Shown here piece after piece: positions 25,174-34,732 of a DNA stretch of 64,000 nucleotides. Location of the stretch: contig NZ_BHGL01000028.1 in assembly GCF_003864975.1 (NCBI RefSeq), forward strand, positions 38,211-102,210, read 5' to 3'. The translations under genes were made by a program, and so were the position numbers. The notes below the pieces were generated by a model. The model searched no databases. It saw only the letters and a list, made by a program, of their open reading frames with translations, and was not told where the DNA came from. Position 1 is the first letter of the stretch. Each line of letters starts with the position of its first letter. This stretch comes from Sulfuriferula thiophila. GTDB taxonomy: Bacteria > Pseudomonadota > Gammaproteobacteria > Burkholderiales > Sulfuriferulaceae.

Positions 25174-26232
25174 TCAGAGAAATTTGGCCAAAATCCGGCT
25201 CATCCAACTGGCATGCTGGCTACGAGAAATACTATCCAATGCCGTACGAGCCTTTCTATTCACGAAAACACAGTACAGCCCAGCAATAAAATTTGCTATT
25301 GTCGCTGGGAAAACTGCAATGCCAAAAAATACGGCACGAGACATACCATTTGCCCCGGCAGCCAATAGGCGACGGTACTCGGTTATGGTGTATCCCCCTA
25401 TAGCCCGATAGAAAAACAATAGCCGCCCCCGCCGCCACGGTTCACGTGGGCAAACTGATATTTTGGCCTCATTTGAAAAATCCGTGAAAGACCAAATCAA
25501 TTCTGGCCATTTAAACATCCAAATCTCAAAACCACGCGGCGTCCACATCGCATTACCATAGCGAATCATGATTAACGGCTCAGCTATAACCTTGGCTCTC
25601 ACTATAGGAGGTTGCTGAAAAATCACACCAACATGAATAAACAATGTTCCGTAATAAGATGAACGGTCACGCTCTTGCCATAAGCTACGTTTAATCACAA
25701 CGCCACCAATGAACGAAAGATAATTTGCCACTTCCGAGAAAAACTTTTCCCCAGCTACCGACGAGTACACCCTATCATCAGTAAACTTAAGAAAACCTTC
25801 TTCAAGCACGGTTGAAAAATCCACATTTCTTACTTCCGAATTCACCACGACAAGTTCATGATTGTCATTCAGCGACTCAAGTACGCGAAAAATCGCGCCA
25901 GAATGCATTAAATCATCATCCGTCATTAACCAGCAGTATTCGCCCCGCGCATAACCTACTGCCTTGTCATAGTCGCGATCAATCCCTGAGTTTTCCTGCT
26001 CTCGGTAATAACGAATTTCAGGATAACGTGCCATATATTGCACCATCACCTCTGGAGTAGAGTCTGGTGATGCGCCATCAACAACCACAAGTTCAACACC
26101 AGGTTCCATCTGCCCGAGAATGGAATCCAGTGTTTCACCGATGAATCGCCCTCTGTTGTATGTTGCAATACAGATCGACAGTTTCGGAAATTCATTATTA
26201 ACCAATTGCAATTCAATCATCTGGTTATGCAC
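25174..26232 (-). CDS. Glycosyltransferase family 2
   Basis: The 352-residue protein has a GT-A domain (LSICIATYNRGRFIGETLDSIL, VVDGASPDSTPEV, WLMTDDDLMHSG) and a C-terminal part with a likely membrane-associated helix (AVFFGIAVFPATIANFIAGLY). It is similar in its first half to the next gene upstream, with which it overlaps by 16 bases; the two may be old duplicates. The transferred sugar is unknown. The first ATG is used, but the one four codons later is equally possible. Confidence 0.82.
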   Translation of the reverse strand: MHNQMIELQLVNNEFPKLSICIATYNRGRFIGETLDSILGQMEPGVELVVVDGASPDSTPEVMVQYMARYPEIRYYREQENSGIDRDYDKAVGYARGEYCWLMTDDDLMHSGAIFRVLESLNDNHELVVVNSEVRNVDFSTVLEEGFLKFTDDRVYSSVAGEKFFSEVANYLSFIGGVVIKRSLWQERDRSSYYGTLFIHVGVIFQQPPIVRAKVIAEPLIMIRYGNAMWTPRGFEIWMFKWPELIWSFTDFSNEAKISVCPREPWRRGRLLFFYRAIGGYTITEYRRLLAAGANGMSRAVFFGIAVFPATIANFIAGLYCVFVNRKARTALDSISRSQHASWMSRILAKFL

Positions 26233-27218
26233 TTTTTAATTGAATATGCCATTTCAAGCATGACAACAGGTGCCATTTTATAAAATGCATATTTCATCCT
26301 ATTTTCAAAACCTGCGTTGGCATAATGAATTTTTACAATACGATTAAGCACATTAATATCTTCTTTTTCCGGGCTTTTGAATGCCATTAACTTTGCCATT
26401 ATCAGTGCGCGAAACGGGATATCTTGTTGCAGCACTCGGCGAATGTGAAACGCTTCTTCGGAATGCTCTCCAAACACCATGTTAGCTATATGTTGAAAAG
26501 CTTCGATGGCAATCCGAAAACGATTAACAATACCGAGATTAGCAAACGAATCATTTTCTCCTCGTTTGTGAAGCAATATCTCACCCAAATACTTCACAGT
26601 AATCCCGGCGGGGATTAAACTCAGCAAGTGTCCAGCAACTATCCAACATGTACCGCGAAAAGATTCAGGCACGCTGGCGCTATCCCAAGCTGTTTTCTTG
26701 AATATAGGGCTAGACATGAAACTAAAGAATGCCTCACTGGTTCTAGCAGAACGGAAATAATCTTTTTTCTGCAAAACATCCGCAAGATTAAACAATTTAG
26801 GATGAGTCACATTTTTAAACGGCGGGTATTCACGAATTGGCTTCATCGCCAAATCACACAAAACATGCTCACAGAGATAAACATCGTAGTTTGAACTAAT
26901 AGCCTCAAGCACCTTATCTATCGTACCTGGCAACATAATGTCATCAGCCGAGAATAACCAGCAATATTGCCCCTGCGCTAAACTGACAACTTTCTCAATA
27001 TCACGATCAATACCGCCACGGAAATTTTGATAAACATACTTTAACAGAGGGTAATTCAACTGCTTAGATTGGACTACAGCGGATGTTTCATCTGTTGAAC
27101 CGCCATCAAGTATGACGACCTCAATTTCTGGGGAAGCTTGCAGCAGAATGCTATCCAGCGTTTGCCCAATAAATTTCCCAAAATTGTAAGTTGGGATGCA
27201 GATTGATAACCGTATCAT
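26217..27218 (-). CDS. Glycosyltransferase family 2
   Basis: The GT-A domain shows LSICIPTYNFGKFIGQTLDSIL, ILDGGSTDETSAV and the acidic WLFSADDIMLPGT. The C-terminal third (about residues 220-333) is not a known domain to me. This stretch of the locus is visibly richer in A and T than the housekeeping parts, a common sign of horizontally moved glycan genes. It overlaps the next upstream gene by four bases. Confidence 0.82.
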   Translation of the reverse strand: MIRLSICIPTYNFGKFIGQTLDSILLQASPEIEVVILDGGSTDETSAVVQSKQLNYPLLKYVYQNFRGGIDRDIEKVVSLAQGQYCWLFSADDIMLPGTIDKVLEAISSNYDVYLCEHVLCDLAMKPIREYPPFKNVTHPKLFNLADVLQKKDYFRSARTSEAFFSFMSSPIFKKTAWDSASVPESFRGTCWIVAGHLLSLIPAGITVKYLGEILLHKRGENDSFANLGIVNRFRIAIEAFQHIANMVFGEHSEEAFHIRRVLQQDIPFRALIMAKLMAFKSPEKEDINVLNRIVKIHYANAGFENRMKYAFYKMAPVVMLEMAYSIKKCITR

Positions 27219-28288
27219 ATTAAAACCAACTGCTTATAAACGTTTAAATGCTGTTCTGCAATATTCCGCCATTCTAATATTGGTTGCTTGCATGCAATAT
27301 GCTGTCCCGCGTACTTTTGAATTGCGGCAATCATTTCATCTACATTGCCAGGTTTAGCAAAATAGATATTTCTTTCGTTGTTATAACCATTAACAATGAC
27401 AGACGTACTTAAAACAAATACACCCTGAGCAACAGCCCCATCAATACTTGTATTCCATGCACCGGCCCCATCCCTAAAAGGAAGCACAACCGCATCCGAG
27501 GAAGCCAGAATAGAGGCCAACTGATCTTCTGGTAAAAAACCCATTATAGTTATGCGTGATGCAATCCCCATAATCGCAATATTATCCAATAACGACCTAT
27601 GATAATCATCGTCAGATAGAAAGTCGCATGCCATCAATAGTCTTGCATTTGTTTTAGCGACGATTTCAAACAAAGCCTCAATGCCTTTAAGAGGTGCCAC
27701 AAAACCATAATAAGTCAGCAATACATCGTTCTCTGAAGCATATGACTGACGAAACTTTAATCGCTGCTCATCAGACAACTTTGCTGTAGGCAACAAAGAT
27801 GCTGCGGGTATCCAGATCAGTTTTGTACGTTTAAGCGCTTTTTGAGTTAACTTGGGAATGCTACCCATGAAATCTTCTCTTACAGTCACCAGAACCCTTA
27901 ATCCGATTGCTAACAATACCCCTGACCAGCCGAGAACAGGCTCATGCCATGTTTGTACACAGGGCTTAGCTAACAAGCGCATTAACAGAGGCAAAAACCT
28001 CGGCATTCTGCCGGAGTAACCTTGCGTTGGGTATTGTATATGGACAACATCTGGATTCAATTGTTTGATATATCTTGCGATCCGAAACAATTCGATCATT
28101 CCCCAGCCCCTAACAATTGACAGCACCTCAATCCCATTCACTGTTACCGCTTCACTAGCGCGAACATCGGTTAGTACGGTTACTTGCATATCACCGTATT
28201 CTGTAAGCGCTACCGCCAGTCGTTGCGTATAAGCCCCAACTCCACACTTCATCGGTGGGTATGATCCAGTAATCAAAAGCACCTTCAT
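27215..28288 (-). CDS. Glycosyltransferase family 4
   Basis: The 357-residue protein has the GT-B pattern: LLITGSYPPMKCGVGAYTQRLA at the start (a glycine-rich acceptor loop), DVVHIQYPTQGY and TWHEP in the first half, YYGFVAPLKGIEALFE in the second and VLPFRDGAGAWNTSIDGAVAQG where the EX7E donor-binding block lies, although the second Glu of that motif is not obvious. It belongs to the glycan-assembly run; donor and acceptor are unknown. Confidence 0.82.
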   Translation of the reverse strand: MKVLLITGSYPPMKCGVGAYTQRLAVALTEYGDMQVTVLTDVRASEAVTVNGIEVLSIVRGWGMIELFRIARYIKQLNPDVVHIQYPTQGYSGRMPRFLPLLMRLLAKPCVQTWHEPVLGWSGVLLAIGLRVLVTVREDFMGSIPKLTQKALKRTKLIWIPAASLLPTAKLSDEQRLKFRQSYASENDVLLTYYGFVAPLKGIEALFEIVAKTNARLLMACDFLSDDDYHRSLLDNIAIMGIASRITIMGFLPEDQLASILASSDAVVLPFRDGAGAWNTSIDGAVAQGVFVLSTSVIVNGYNNERNIYFAKPGNVDEMIAAIQKYAGQHIACKQPILEWRNIAEQHLNVYKQLVLI

Positions 28289-28290
28289 AT

Positions 28291-29004
28291 TTAGGTAGAT
28301 TTTTTAAGTACCAACCAGCCAAAAGTATATTGCTTATCCGCGCAATCTATCGGCTTATCTTTGCCGTCATACTTCATCTCCCCATTGGGAGAAAAACCAT
28401 AAGCTGCCGCCGCATTTACAAAATCCACGACTTCATTTTTTGAAAAAATTTTCCAGTCCATACCAAAAAACTTGGTTCCCGTTGTATCAATTTTCTCAGG
28501 CCAATAATCGAACGATGCTATGAAATAGCCTCCGGGTTTTAAAAGACGTGACATTTCCTTCAAAAGAGACTGCCCATCAAATCCATGTTCAATTACAGAA
28601 ATTGATGTAATTGCTTGAAATGAAGCATCTTCAAATTTGGTATGCATGAAATCAGTAATTTCATAATGAATATCATTCTGATATGGCATTTTCCGTAAGT
28701 TCGGATTCAGATCTGCACCTGTTAAATTTGAAAATCCCAATTTATGCAACGCAACGATCACCTCTGATGCATAACACCCGATATCAAGTATCGGATCATT
28801 TTTTTGCACATTTTTTTCAAGAAAATCTACCGTGGCAAGCACATCCCAGCTTTTTACCATATCACCCATTGCCACGCCGCGCACTAACCCAAGTTTTCTC
28901 AACAAAGATCGCAGCGGAGATTCAATTAGAGAAGCGCCTTTATTTACCAATTCTTGACGCGCTTTGCTTATTTGCAATTTATCTTGTAAAACTTCCATAG
29001 TCAT
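28291..29004 (-). CDS. SAM-dependent class I methyltransferase
   Basis: The 237-residue protein has motif I ILDIGCYASEVIVALHKLG, an acidic SAM-ribose strand (TGADLN), the VIEHGFDGQSLLKEMSRLLKPGGYFI block typical of Methyltransf_11/25 enzymes and no membrane segment. The place between a glycosyltransferase and the flippase suggests that it methylates a sugar or another carrier-bound glycan group. No closer role can be named. Confidence 0.8.
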   Translation of the reverse strand: MTMEVLQDKLQISKARQELVNKGASLIESPLRSLLRKLGLVRGVAMGDMVKSWDVLATVDFLEKNVQKNDPILDIGCYASEVIVALHKLGFSNLTGADLNPNLRKMPYQNDIHYEITDFMHTKFEDASFQAITSISVIEHGFDGQSLLKEMSRLLKPGGYFIASFDYWPEKIDTTGTKFFGMDWKIFSKNEVVDFVNAAAAYGFSPNGEMKYDGKDKPIDCADKQYTFGWLVLKKST

Positions 29005-29040
29005 CGCATTTCCTTTCTAGTTTATTTCAATTTTCTCATC

Positions 29041-30555
29041 TCAAGAAAAGCTTGAGTTTAGTTTTATTATCTGGATAAAGCGATTTCGAATCATCAACAT
29101 TAAAGATGGGGAAACTAACACTATTAATACGAAAGTAATCAATGTCAAACCGCCTCCGATAAATAACGTCGCATAAGGAGAATAGCCCAACCCACGAACT
29201 TCACCACCAACGATACCCAGCAACAGTAATGACAAGACAAGTGGCAGTCCAACATCCCATAACAACCATTTTAAACCAACACCTTTAAGCAATGCTCTGT
29301 GCGTGAGCCACGTACCAATTAACAAATATATGCCATTTAGTAGCGCCCACGATATTGCCCCTCCGATCGCACCAAACCGTAAAGCGAGAAAGATAGTCAT
29401 GGGTATCATCACCATTATTAATATGGCATTGATGATAAGCGGCAAACGCGTCATACCATAAGCCAATTGCAATGCATAAGGAAAATGCATTGCACCATTT
29501 AGCGCAGTACCAAGCAAAAATAGTGAGACTATCGGCGCTGTGCTTGATGCCAAGGATGAGTTCCCCGTCCATAAAAAGAGCAGTTCATTTGAAAAAACAG
29601 CTGCAGTTACCGATATTGGAAACAATATGGCTAGGAGCAAACGGGTTCCATTCCTATATAAACTAATCAGCGTTTTTGTATCCCCGGTCACGACAAGTGC
29701 CGATAAACGCGGATAGATCACATTAAATGCAGGTGTAAGTAACACGTACAAACCACTTGCAACCACTCCGGCCAGCGCATACCGTCCAAAATCTTCCAAG
29801 CTAAGAATTCTGCTCAATAACACTTTATCTAATTGCATCAGGATAACTGCCGAAATGGCAACACCGCTCATGCCAGCAGAAAACCGCCATATACGCTTCA
29901 ATTCATCAACATCGAACCGAATCACCTTTAATCGCCCTATGACCCGCCATGCAGCCAATCGCATGATCGCAGCATAAACAAGAGCCACCCCAGCCTGCCA
30001 AATAAAGAGCGCTTCAATCGTAGGCGACACAAACGCAAGAACTGCCACCGCACCCAAACTGCCAAAAGTTGCCATTACAATGCTCACACTGCTTGATACC
30101 GTCAAACGTTGCGCGCCCATCAATGCGCCTTGATACAAACCAATTGGCCAACGGCACGCTACGACTAGGCCCATTAGCATTACAGCATGCTCTACAGTTT
30201 GCTGAGTAAGATGTTTTGATTGCAGCCAATATTCAGCAATCCATGGTGCAAGCGCTATAACCAATAATGCAATTGCTATCGCCATACTCCAATAAACGAT
30301 AGCTAGCGTATGCAGCAACTTCCCCGCCTGCTTCAAATCGCCAGTTGCTGAACAGCGTGCAACCTCGCGATTAATCGTTGGAGCCAACCCCATATCAAGG
30401 AGGCTAAGCACAGCTTGCGTAGTCGCAAAAAAGCCGATCAGCCCGTAAGCTTCAATGCCTAAATACTTAAGATACAGCGGGACAACCGCCAAGCCGATCA
30501 GTGCCGACCAGATCGAATTCGCCAATCCAGCCAACAAGTTACGACCTAGCCTCAC
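29041..30555 (-). CDS. Polysaccharide flippase, Wzx family
   Basis: The 504-residue protein has about 14 hydrophobic helices and the family start LLAGLANSIWSALIGLAVVPLYLKYLG followed by YGLIGFFATTQAVLSLLDMGLAPTINREVAR, which marks the polysaccharide transporter (Wzx) branch of the MOP superfamily. Wzx moves the undecaprenyl-linked repeat unit across the inner membrane. No Wzy polymerase or chain-length regulator is visible in the window, so the assembly route after flipping is open. Confidence 0.88.
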   Translation of the reverse strand: MRLGRNLLAGLANSIWSALIGLAVVPLYLKYLGIEAYGLIGFFATTQAVLSLLDMGLAPTINREVARCSATGDLKQAGKLLHTLAIVYWSMAIAIALLVIALAPWIAEYWLQSKHLTQQTVEHAVMLMGLVVACRWPIGLYQGALMGAQRLTVSSSVSIVMATFGSLGAVAVLAFVSPTIEALFIWQAGVALVYAAIMRLAAWRVIGRLKVIRFDVDELKRIWRFSAGMSGVAISAVILMQLDKVLLSRILSLEDFGRYALAGVVASGLYVLLTPAFNVIYPRLSALVVTGDTKTLISLYRNGTRLLLAILFPISVTAAVFSNELLFLWTGNSSLASSTAPIVSLFLLGTALNGAMHFPYALQLAYGMTRLPLIINAILIMVMIPMTIFLALRFGAIGGAISWALLNGIYLLIGTWLTHRALLKGVGLKWLLWDVGLPLVLSLLLLGIVGGEVRGLGYSPYATLFIGGGLTLITFVLIVLVSPSLMLMIRNRFIQIIKLNSSFS

Positions 30556-30561
30556 ATTAAA

Positions 30562-31644
30562 TTACTCATGACTGTCATTCGCATAATAACCGTGACGCTT
30601 CACCAGTTCGTCGCGCTCAGCGGCCTTTAAATCTTCTCTTACCATTTCAGCCACCAGTTCATCAAAGCTAGTTTGCGGGGTCCAACCAAGCTTGGTTTTG
30701 GCTTTGGTCGCGTCACCCAATAACGTTTCAACCTCAGTGGGGCGGAAATAACGCGGATCAATTGCAACGATACAACGACCTTGTGCGTCGTAACCCTTTT
30801 CATCTGCATTTTCGCCACGCCAGGTGATCACCATGCCCAACTCTTTTGCCGCCGCATTGACGAAATCGCGTACGCTGTATTGCACACCGGTTGCAATTAC
30901 GAAATCTTCTGGCTGATCTTGTTGCAACATGAGCCATTGCATTTCAATGTAATCGCGAGCGTGCCCCCAGTCGCGCTTGGAATTAAGATTGCCAAGATAC
31001 AAACAATCTTGCAGTTCAAGCTTGATTCGAGCTAATGCGCGAGTTATTTTTCGGGTAACGAAAGTTTCGCCACGTATAGGAGATTCATGGTTAAACAGGA
31101 TGCCATTGCACGCATACATGCCATAAGCTTCCCGGTAGTTCACAGTAATCCAGTAGGCATAGAGCTTAGCTACCGCATAAGGAGAGCGCGGATAAAAAGG
31201 TGTAGTTTCCTTTTGCGGGGTTTCCTGTACCAATCCATAAAGCTCCGAAGTCGATGCCTGATAAAACCGGACAGTTTTTTGTAGCCCAAGTATGCGTATC
31301 GCTTCAAGTATGCGTAGCGTACCCAGCGCATCTGAGTTCGCTGTATATTCCGGCTCTTCAAAACTTACTGCGACATGACTTTGTGCTGCGAGGTTATAAA
31401 TTTCGTTCGGCTGCACTTGCTGAATAATTCTCAGTAGGCTACTGGAATCAGTCATGTCACCATGATGCAGGTGAAAATGACTGGTTTTGTCCTGAGGTTC
31501 ATGTAACAGATGATCGATGCGACCCGTATTAAATAGTGAGGTACGGCGCTTGATACCATGTACCTCATATCCTTTACCCAACAAAAACTCAGCCAGGTAG
31601 GCTCCATCCTGGCCGGTCACTCCGGTGATAAGTGCTTTTTTCAT
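30562..31644 (-). CDS. gmd: GDP-mannose 4,6-dehydratase
   Basis: Gmd makes GDP-4-keto-6-deoxymannose, the branch point to GDP-fucose, GDP-rhamnose, perosamine and others. The 360-residue protein is full length: [39 protein letters not shown], the STSELYG serine block, [10 protein letters not shown] and [17 protein letters not shown]. It is the first enzyme gene after the regulator, whose stop it overlaps by four bases (ATGA). Confidence 0.95.
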   Translation of the reverse strand: MKKALITGVTGQDGAYLAEFLLGKGYEVHGIKRRTSLFNTGRIDHLLHEPQDKTSHFHLHHGDMTDSSSLLRIIQQVQPNEIYNLAAQSHVAVSFEEPEYTANSDALGTLRILEAIRILGLQKTVRFYQASTSELYGLVQETPQKETTPFYPRSPYAVAKLYAYWITVNYREAYGMYACNGILFNHESPIRGETFVTRKITRALARIKLELQDCLYLGNLNSKRDWGHARDYIEMQWLMLQQDQPEDFVIATGVQYSVRDFVNAAAKELGMVITWRGENADEKGYDAQGRCIVAIDPRYFRPTEVETLLGDATKAKTKLGWTPQTSFDELVAEMVREDLKAAERDELVKRHGYYANDSHE

Positions 31645-31976
31645 TTTAATCTCTCATTGGATTCAATATCGTTCTGCAATTGCTGTATTTCAGCTTTTAT
31701 CGCTTCGTATTCCGCCAGTTTATATTTCAGAAACTGCACGGTTATTTTCGCTTTTTCTTCAACGCCACTTGGGGTAAGCAAATAGATATAGCCTTTTTTA
31801 TTCTCACTTTGACGAAAATTATTGGCTTTAACCAAGCCCTTTTCTATCAATGCATTCAGGCAATAATTTACCTTACCCAAGCTAATCCCTAACTCTCGCG
31901 CGAGTTCGCGCTGGCTGACTTCTGGCTCGGCTTCGAGTTTCTTAAGTATTTTGTAGCGGTATTCGTCAGTTAACAT
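31641..31976 (-). CDS. MarR-type EPS-associated transcriptional regulator
   Basis: This 111-residue winged-helix protein ([45 protein letters not shown] is the fold, named by [12 protein letters not shown] and [16 protein letters not shown]) ends with a coiled coil ([19 protein letters not shown]). It matches the small regulator found at the head of many exopolysaccharide clusters in proteobacteria. It is the first gene of the run gmd-wzx-glycosyltransferases and so probably controls it. Confidence 0.85.
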   Translation of the reverse strand: MLTDEYRYKILKKLEAEPEVSQRELARELGISLGKVNYCLNALIEKGLVKANNFRQSENKKGYIYLLTPSGVEEKAKITVQFLKYKLAEYEAIKAEIQQLQNDIESNERLK

Positions 31977-32252
31977 ATGAACTGTTACGCCTTAAAAACG
32001 TTCGTTCAACCATTGAACATGCCGAATTTAAGCACTTATCCGGGATAAATTCAAGCATTGCAATTTACTTTTTTACGAAAACAGGCATCGCAAAAATGGA
32101 CAATACCCACCCGGAGTCGGAGCAATACAATGAGTCGGTTCATGATCGCTTTTGAAAACTGCCTGGATAGGGATATCGAGAAAGTGTTTACACTCGGTTA
32201 TTTACAGCCTCAGGCATTCATGCGCACGCATTTTCGCTTTTGTGAACGATGC

Positions 32253-32726
32253 CTATTTTTTATCCCGAAAGCCAATATAGCCGGTCCTCAGCGAGGTGTA
32301 AATTTTTTCCAGATTTGATTTAGCCGCATAAATTGCGTTGAGTGCATCAGCCGCTTGTTGCGGTTCATCTTCATACTGATGAGCGATATTGTTTCGGATT
32401 TTCCGCAATTCCAGCCAAACATTTTTGTCTTCCAGCAAAGCCAGCTGTTCCAGTCTGTTCAAGACATCGATAAAAGGTTTGTTTTTCGGATTTTCTTCTT
32501 GCAAAAACTCAAGCAGAAGGACAAATAATTTTTCACCCATGGCATCTTGTAACTTTGCAAATCGGAATAGAAATTGATCAATGTGCTCGACTTCATCATC
32601 GCCTAAAACTCGATACTTGGCTGCATCCAATGGCATAAACACAGCCATTTTTGCATAGGCATGATTGATTCTTGCCAAATGCTTATCACACTCGGCAATC
32701 AGTTTTTCCATTCTCAAATTGATCAT
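32253..32726 (-). CDS. HEPN-domain toxin (HepT-like)
   Basis: The 157-residue helical protein contains the HEPN RNase motif Rx4-6H in RNNIAHQYEDEP near residue 111-120. The part before it (FLFRFAKLQDAMGEKLFVLLLEFLQ) matches the second, broken HEPN gene at 34.2-34.7 kb, so the two belong to one family. It overlaps by four bases (ATGA) with the nucleotidyltransferase gene upstream, the usual HEPN/MNT toxin-antitoxin order. Confidence 0.83.
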   Translation of the reverse strand: MINLRMEKLIAECDKHLARINHAYAKMAVFMPLDAAKYRVLGDDEVEHIDQFLFRFAKLQDAMGEKLFVLLLEFLQEENPKNKPFIDVLNRLEQLALLEDKNVWLELRKIRNNIAHQYEDEPQQAADALNAIYAAKSNLEKIYTSLRTGYIGFRDKK

Positions 32727-33010
32727 AGTTTCACACCCGAAATCATTGCCTGTTGCTCTATCAGTCTATTTTTATCAGTAGCCAAAACCACATCAATTTT
32801 TTGTTCGCCGATTTTCTGCTCAAGCAAAACCTGAAATTTGATCTTGTGCGCGAGATCGTTGCCAGATTGTGGTTTGATATACAAGTCGATATCTCCCCCT
32901 CTTTTTGTATCATCCACCCTGCTGCCGAATAAAAACACCTCTGCCCCCGCCCCGAATACCGTCTGAGCAGTTTGCTTGATAGCAGAAATTTCAAACGAAG
33001 TTAATCTCAT
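32723..33010 (-). CDS. MNT-type minimal nucleotidyltransferase antitoxin
   Basis: The 95-residue protein has the minimal nucleotidyltransferase motif GSRVDDTKRGGDIDLY (GSx10DxD). Such proteins pair with HEPN RNases and, in characterised systems, neutralise them by adding nucleotides to a tyrosine near the active site. Here HQYE follows the HEPN histidine and supplies a tyrosine at the expected place. The gene is paralogous to the one at 34.7 kb. Confidence 0.85.
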   Translation of the reverse strand: MRLTSFEISAIKQTAQTVFGAGAEVFLFGSRVDDTKRGGDIDLYIKPQSGNDLAHKIKFQVLLEQKIGEQKIDVVLATDKNRLIEQQAMISGVKL

Positions 33011-33053
33011 TTAAGAATCACCCACAAAACGCTGCAATTTTTCGACCGTAAAA

Positions 33054-33476
33054 TTACAAACTCTGCATGCCTAGCAGCTTGGCTGCCTTGTTTAAACGGA
33101 TATCAAAGCAAGCAAAAAATACGGGGGACTGCGAAATATGAGCCAATTCAGAAGCAGCTGCAAGCTGGATGCTGTCATAGCCGCGCAATGCAAACGTATC
33201 GGCATATTCCCCAGCGCACTCAACCAATGCCTGATCAATTTCTAATACTACAAAGTGCGGCCAATCATTCGCCAGCGCAACCTTGGCTTGCTCAATAAAA
33301 GATGCATCTTCCGGCACTTCCCGCGCCCGCCGGGACAATGCCGCATAAGCCTCTGCCCATGCAATACGGCAGACTGCAACGGCCTCCGCTTCCTGCAACA
33401 GTGCTTTCAACCCTGCGCTCCCCTCCTCAACGATATAGAGCTTTACCAATGCTGATGTATCGCAGAACAAAATCAT
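33054..33476 (-). CDS. PIN-domain toxin, VapC-type
   Basis: The 140-residue protein has Asp6 in FCDTSALVKLYI, a conserved Glu in RIAWAEAYAALSRR and Asp in LRGYDSIQLAAASEL, with a last acidic residue in FACFDIRLNKAAKLLGM; these are the four PIN metal ligands in the expected order. It is the toxin partner of the Phd/YefM-type protein just upstream, with a four-base ATGA overlap. Confidence 0.87.
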   Translation of the reverse strand: MILFCDTSALVKLYIVEEGSAGLKALLQEAEAVAVCRIAWAEAYAALSRRAREVPEDASFIEQAKVALANDWPHFVVLEIDQALVECAGEYADTFALRGYDSIQLAAASELAHISQSPVFFACFDIRLNKAAKLLGMQSL

Positions 33477-33736
33477 CCACGATCTTCCATAACTAAAGTG
33501 GATACCGACTTACTGCACGCTTTTAACCTGAATTCAGCCCCAACCGGCTTACCACCTTGCCAAGTTGCGACGCCTGCGCTCAACAAGCGGGACACACCCG
33601 CATTATCTGTAGATGGCACACCCACAATCCGCGCCACAACCTTACGATGAGAAGTTAATTCAATCAACTGCCCCGATTGCGCTTGACCTACATACCGAGA
33701 TAAATGAGACTTGAATTCCTGGATCGAAACCTGCAT
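33473..33736 (-). CDS. Phd/YefM-type antitoxin
   Basis: The 87-residue protein starts MQVSIQEFKSHLSRYVGQAQ and has VELTSH-like strands with RKVVARIVGVP, the usual Phd fold that binds DNA at its N terminus. The C-terminal GVATWQGGKPVGA region is typical of antitoxins paired with PIN toxins. The AT-rich stretch just upstream (33737-33790) repeats TTTTTTATAAAAA-like blocks twice and may be its operator. Confidence 0.82.
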   Translation of the reverse strand: MQVSIQEFKSHLSRYVGQAQSGQLIELTSHRKVVARIVGVPSTDNAGVSRLLSAGVATWQGGKPVGAEFRLKACSKSVSTLVMEDRG

Positions 33737-33852
33737 ATAAGACCTCTTTTTATAAAAATATCATCAGATAATAGTCTTTTTTATAAAAATCATCAATATT
33801 TAGCTACTCATTTTTTCCACTCCAGTTCCTCATTTACTCCCTCATTTGGACT

Positions 33853-34128
33853 TCACCCATTTTCGCAGACACATCGCAGTAACTCGCATGATAATCCACA
33901 CGAATTATCGGCCAGTATCACTGGCAACTCCGATTCGCGTCTTGGCACAGTATCCAGCAAGGCAAGTCGATGAACACTCTCACGCTCTAGCGGCAGAAGC
34001 TGCAAATCAGTATTAAATTTGAGCTTGTCTGCGGCATATTGCAAAAGTGCGTTATAGACACCTACCAGTTCCGCAACCTCAGAGTTGGCAAGATTGATAG
34101 CCTGTGCAAATTCGGCTGGGTCGGTCAT
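33853..34128 (-). CDS. Possible small protein, unrecognised
   Basis: This 91-residue frame starts MTDPAEFAQAINLANSEV and could be a real small gene, since its first half looks like a soluble helical protein. I recognise no family and see no clear ribosome site before the ATG, and the end (CGLSCELLRCVCENG) looks degraded. It fills most of the gap between two toxin-antitoxin modules. If it is not coding, the stretch 33737-34247 holds no other feature I can name. Confidence 0.3.
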   Translation of the reverse strand: MTDPAEFAQAINLANSEVAELVGVYNALLQYAADKLKFNTDLQLLPLERESVHRLALLDTVPRRESELPVILADNSCGLSCELLRCVCENG

Positions 34129-34247
34129 GTATTTATGTATTCGTTATCAGGCTATTACGCAGCAGTCTCGCCATTATCCATTGATCTGCATTTTGCAATA
34201 TACCCAGTTTTTCTGCACGGTTTATGGCTGTGCCGGTCGAATTTGAG

Positions 34248-34732
34248 TCACACCCATCCCCGCCGCTCAATTTCAGCCAGCAATTTGTTGGCTACAGCAA
34301 TGATAGCAGGCACAAAGTCGTGGCCCGTTTGTAAGGCACTGGTGAGCACAGTCAGGTCTTCCACATATTCGTGAACCATCTGGTTTCTTAGTTGGCGCAG
34401 GTCATCCATTCTTCTACGGAATCCAGCAACCCCAGATGCTCTGCCCTGTTCAGGTTATCAATAGCGGCAGCAGGCGTTTCGCCCAGCGCCACCAGAAGTG
34501 TGGGCAGCAGTTTGTCGCCAATGGTATCTTGCAGCCGACCGAGCCTGCCTACAAAGGCCTCAACCCGCTCGGATAATTCGGGATCAGTTTCGAGTTGCCC
34601 GGCACGCCCAATGTTGAACGGTGTATCAAAAAGACGCTGATCTGTACTGATGAGGTGCCGACATTCTTTGCTTACCACACGCGCCAGGAATTGCAGTCGC
34701 AAGGCAGTATGCTTATTCTGGTCGAACGTCAT
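34248..34732 (-). pseudogene. HEPN-domain toxin broken by a frameshift
   Basis: The open frame from 34732 runs GRLGRLQDTIGDKLLPTLLV to SVEEWMTCAN and stops at 34388. The missing end is present in another frame: LRQLRNQMVHEYVEDL carries the catalytic Rx4H motif and runs to a stop at 34248. Comparison with the intact paralogue at 32.3 kb (VWLELRKIRNNIAHQYEDE) shows that one base is lost near 34405-34410. With the change the RNase motif cannot be made, so the toxin should be dead. It follows its antitoxin with a four-base overlap. Confidence 0.82.

Noticed and set aside
32058-32318. 86-residue plus-strand frame near the regulator
   Set aside because: No family recognised, no ribosome site, and it overlaps the end of a well-supported HEPN gene. 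A link to a transposase was considered but not supported.
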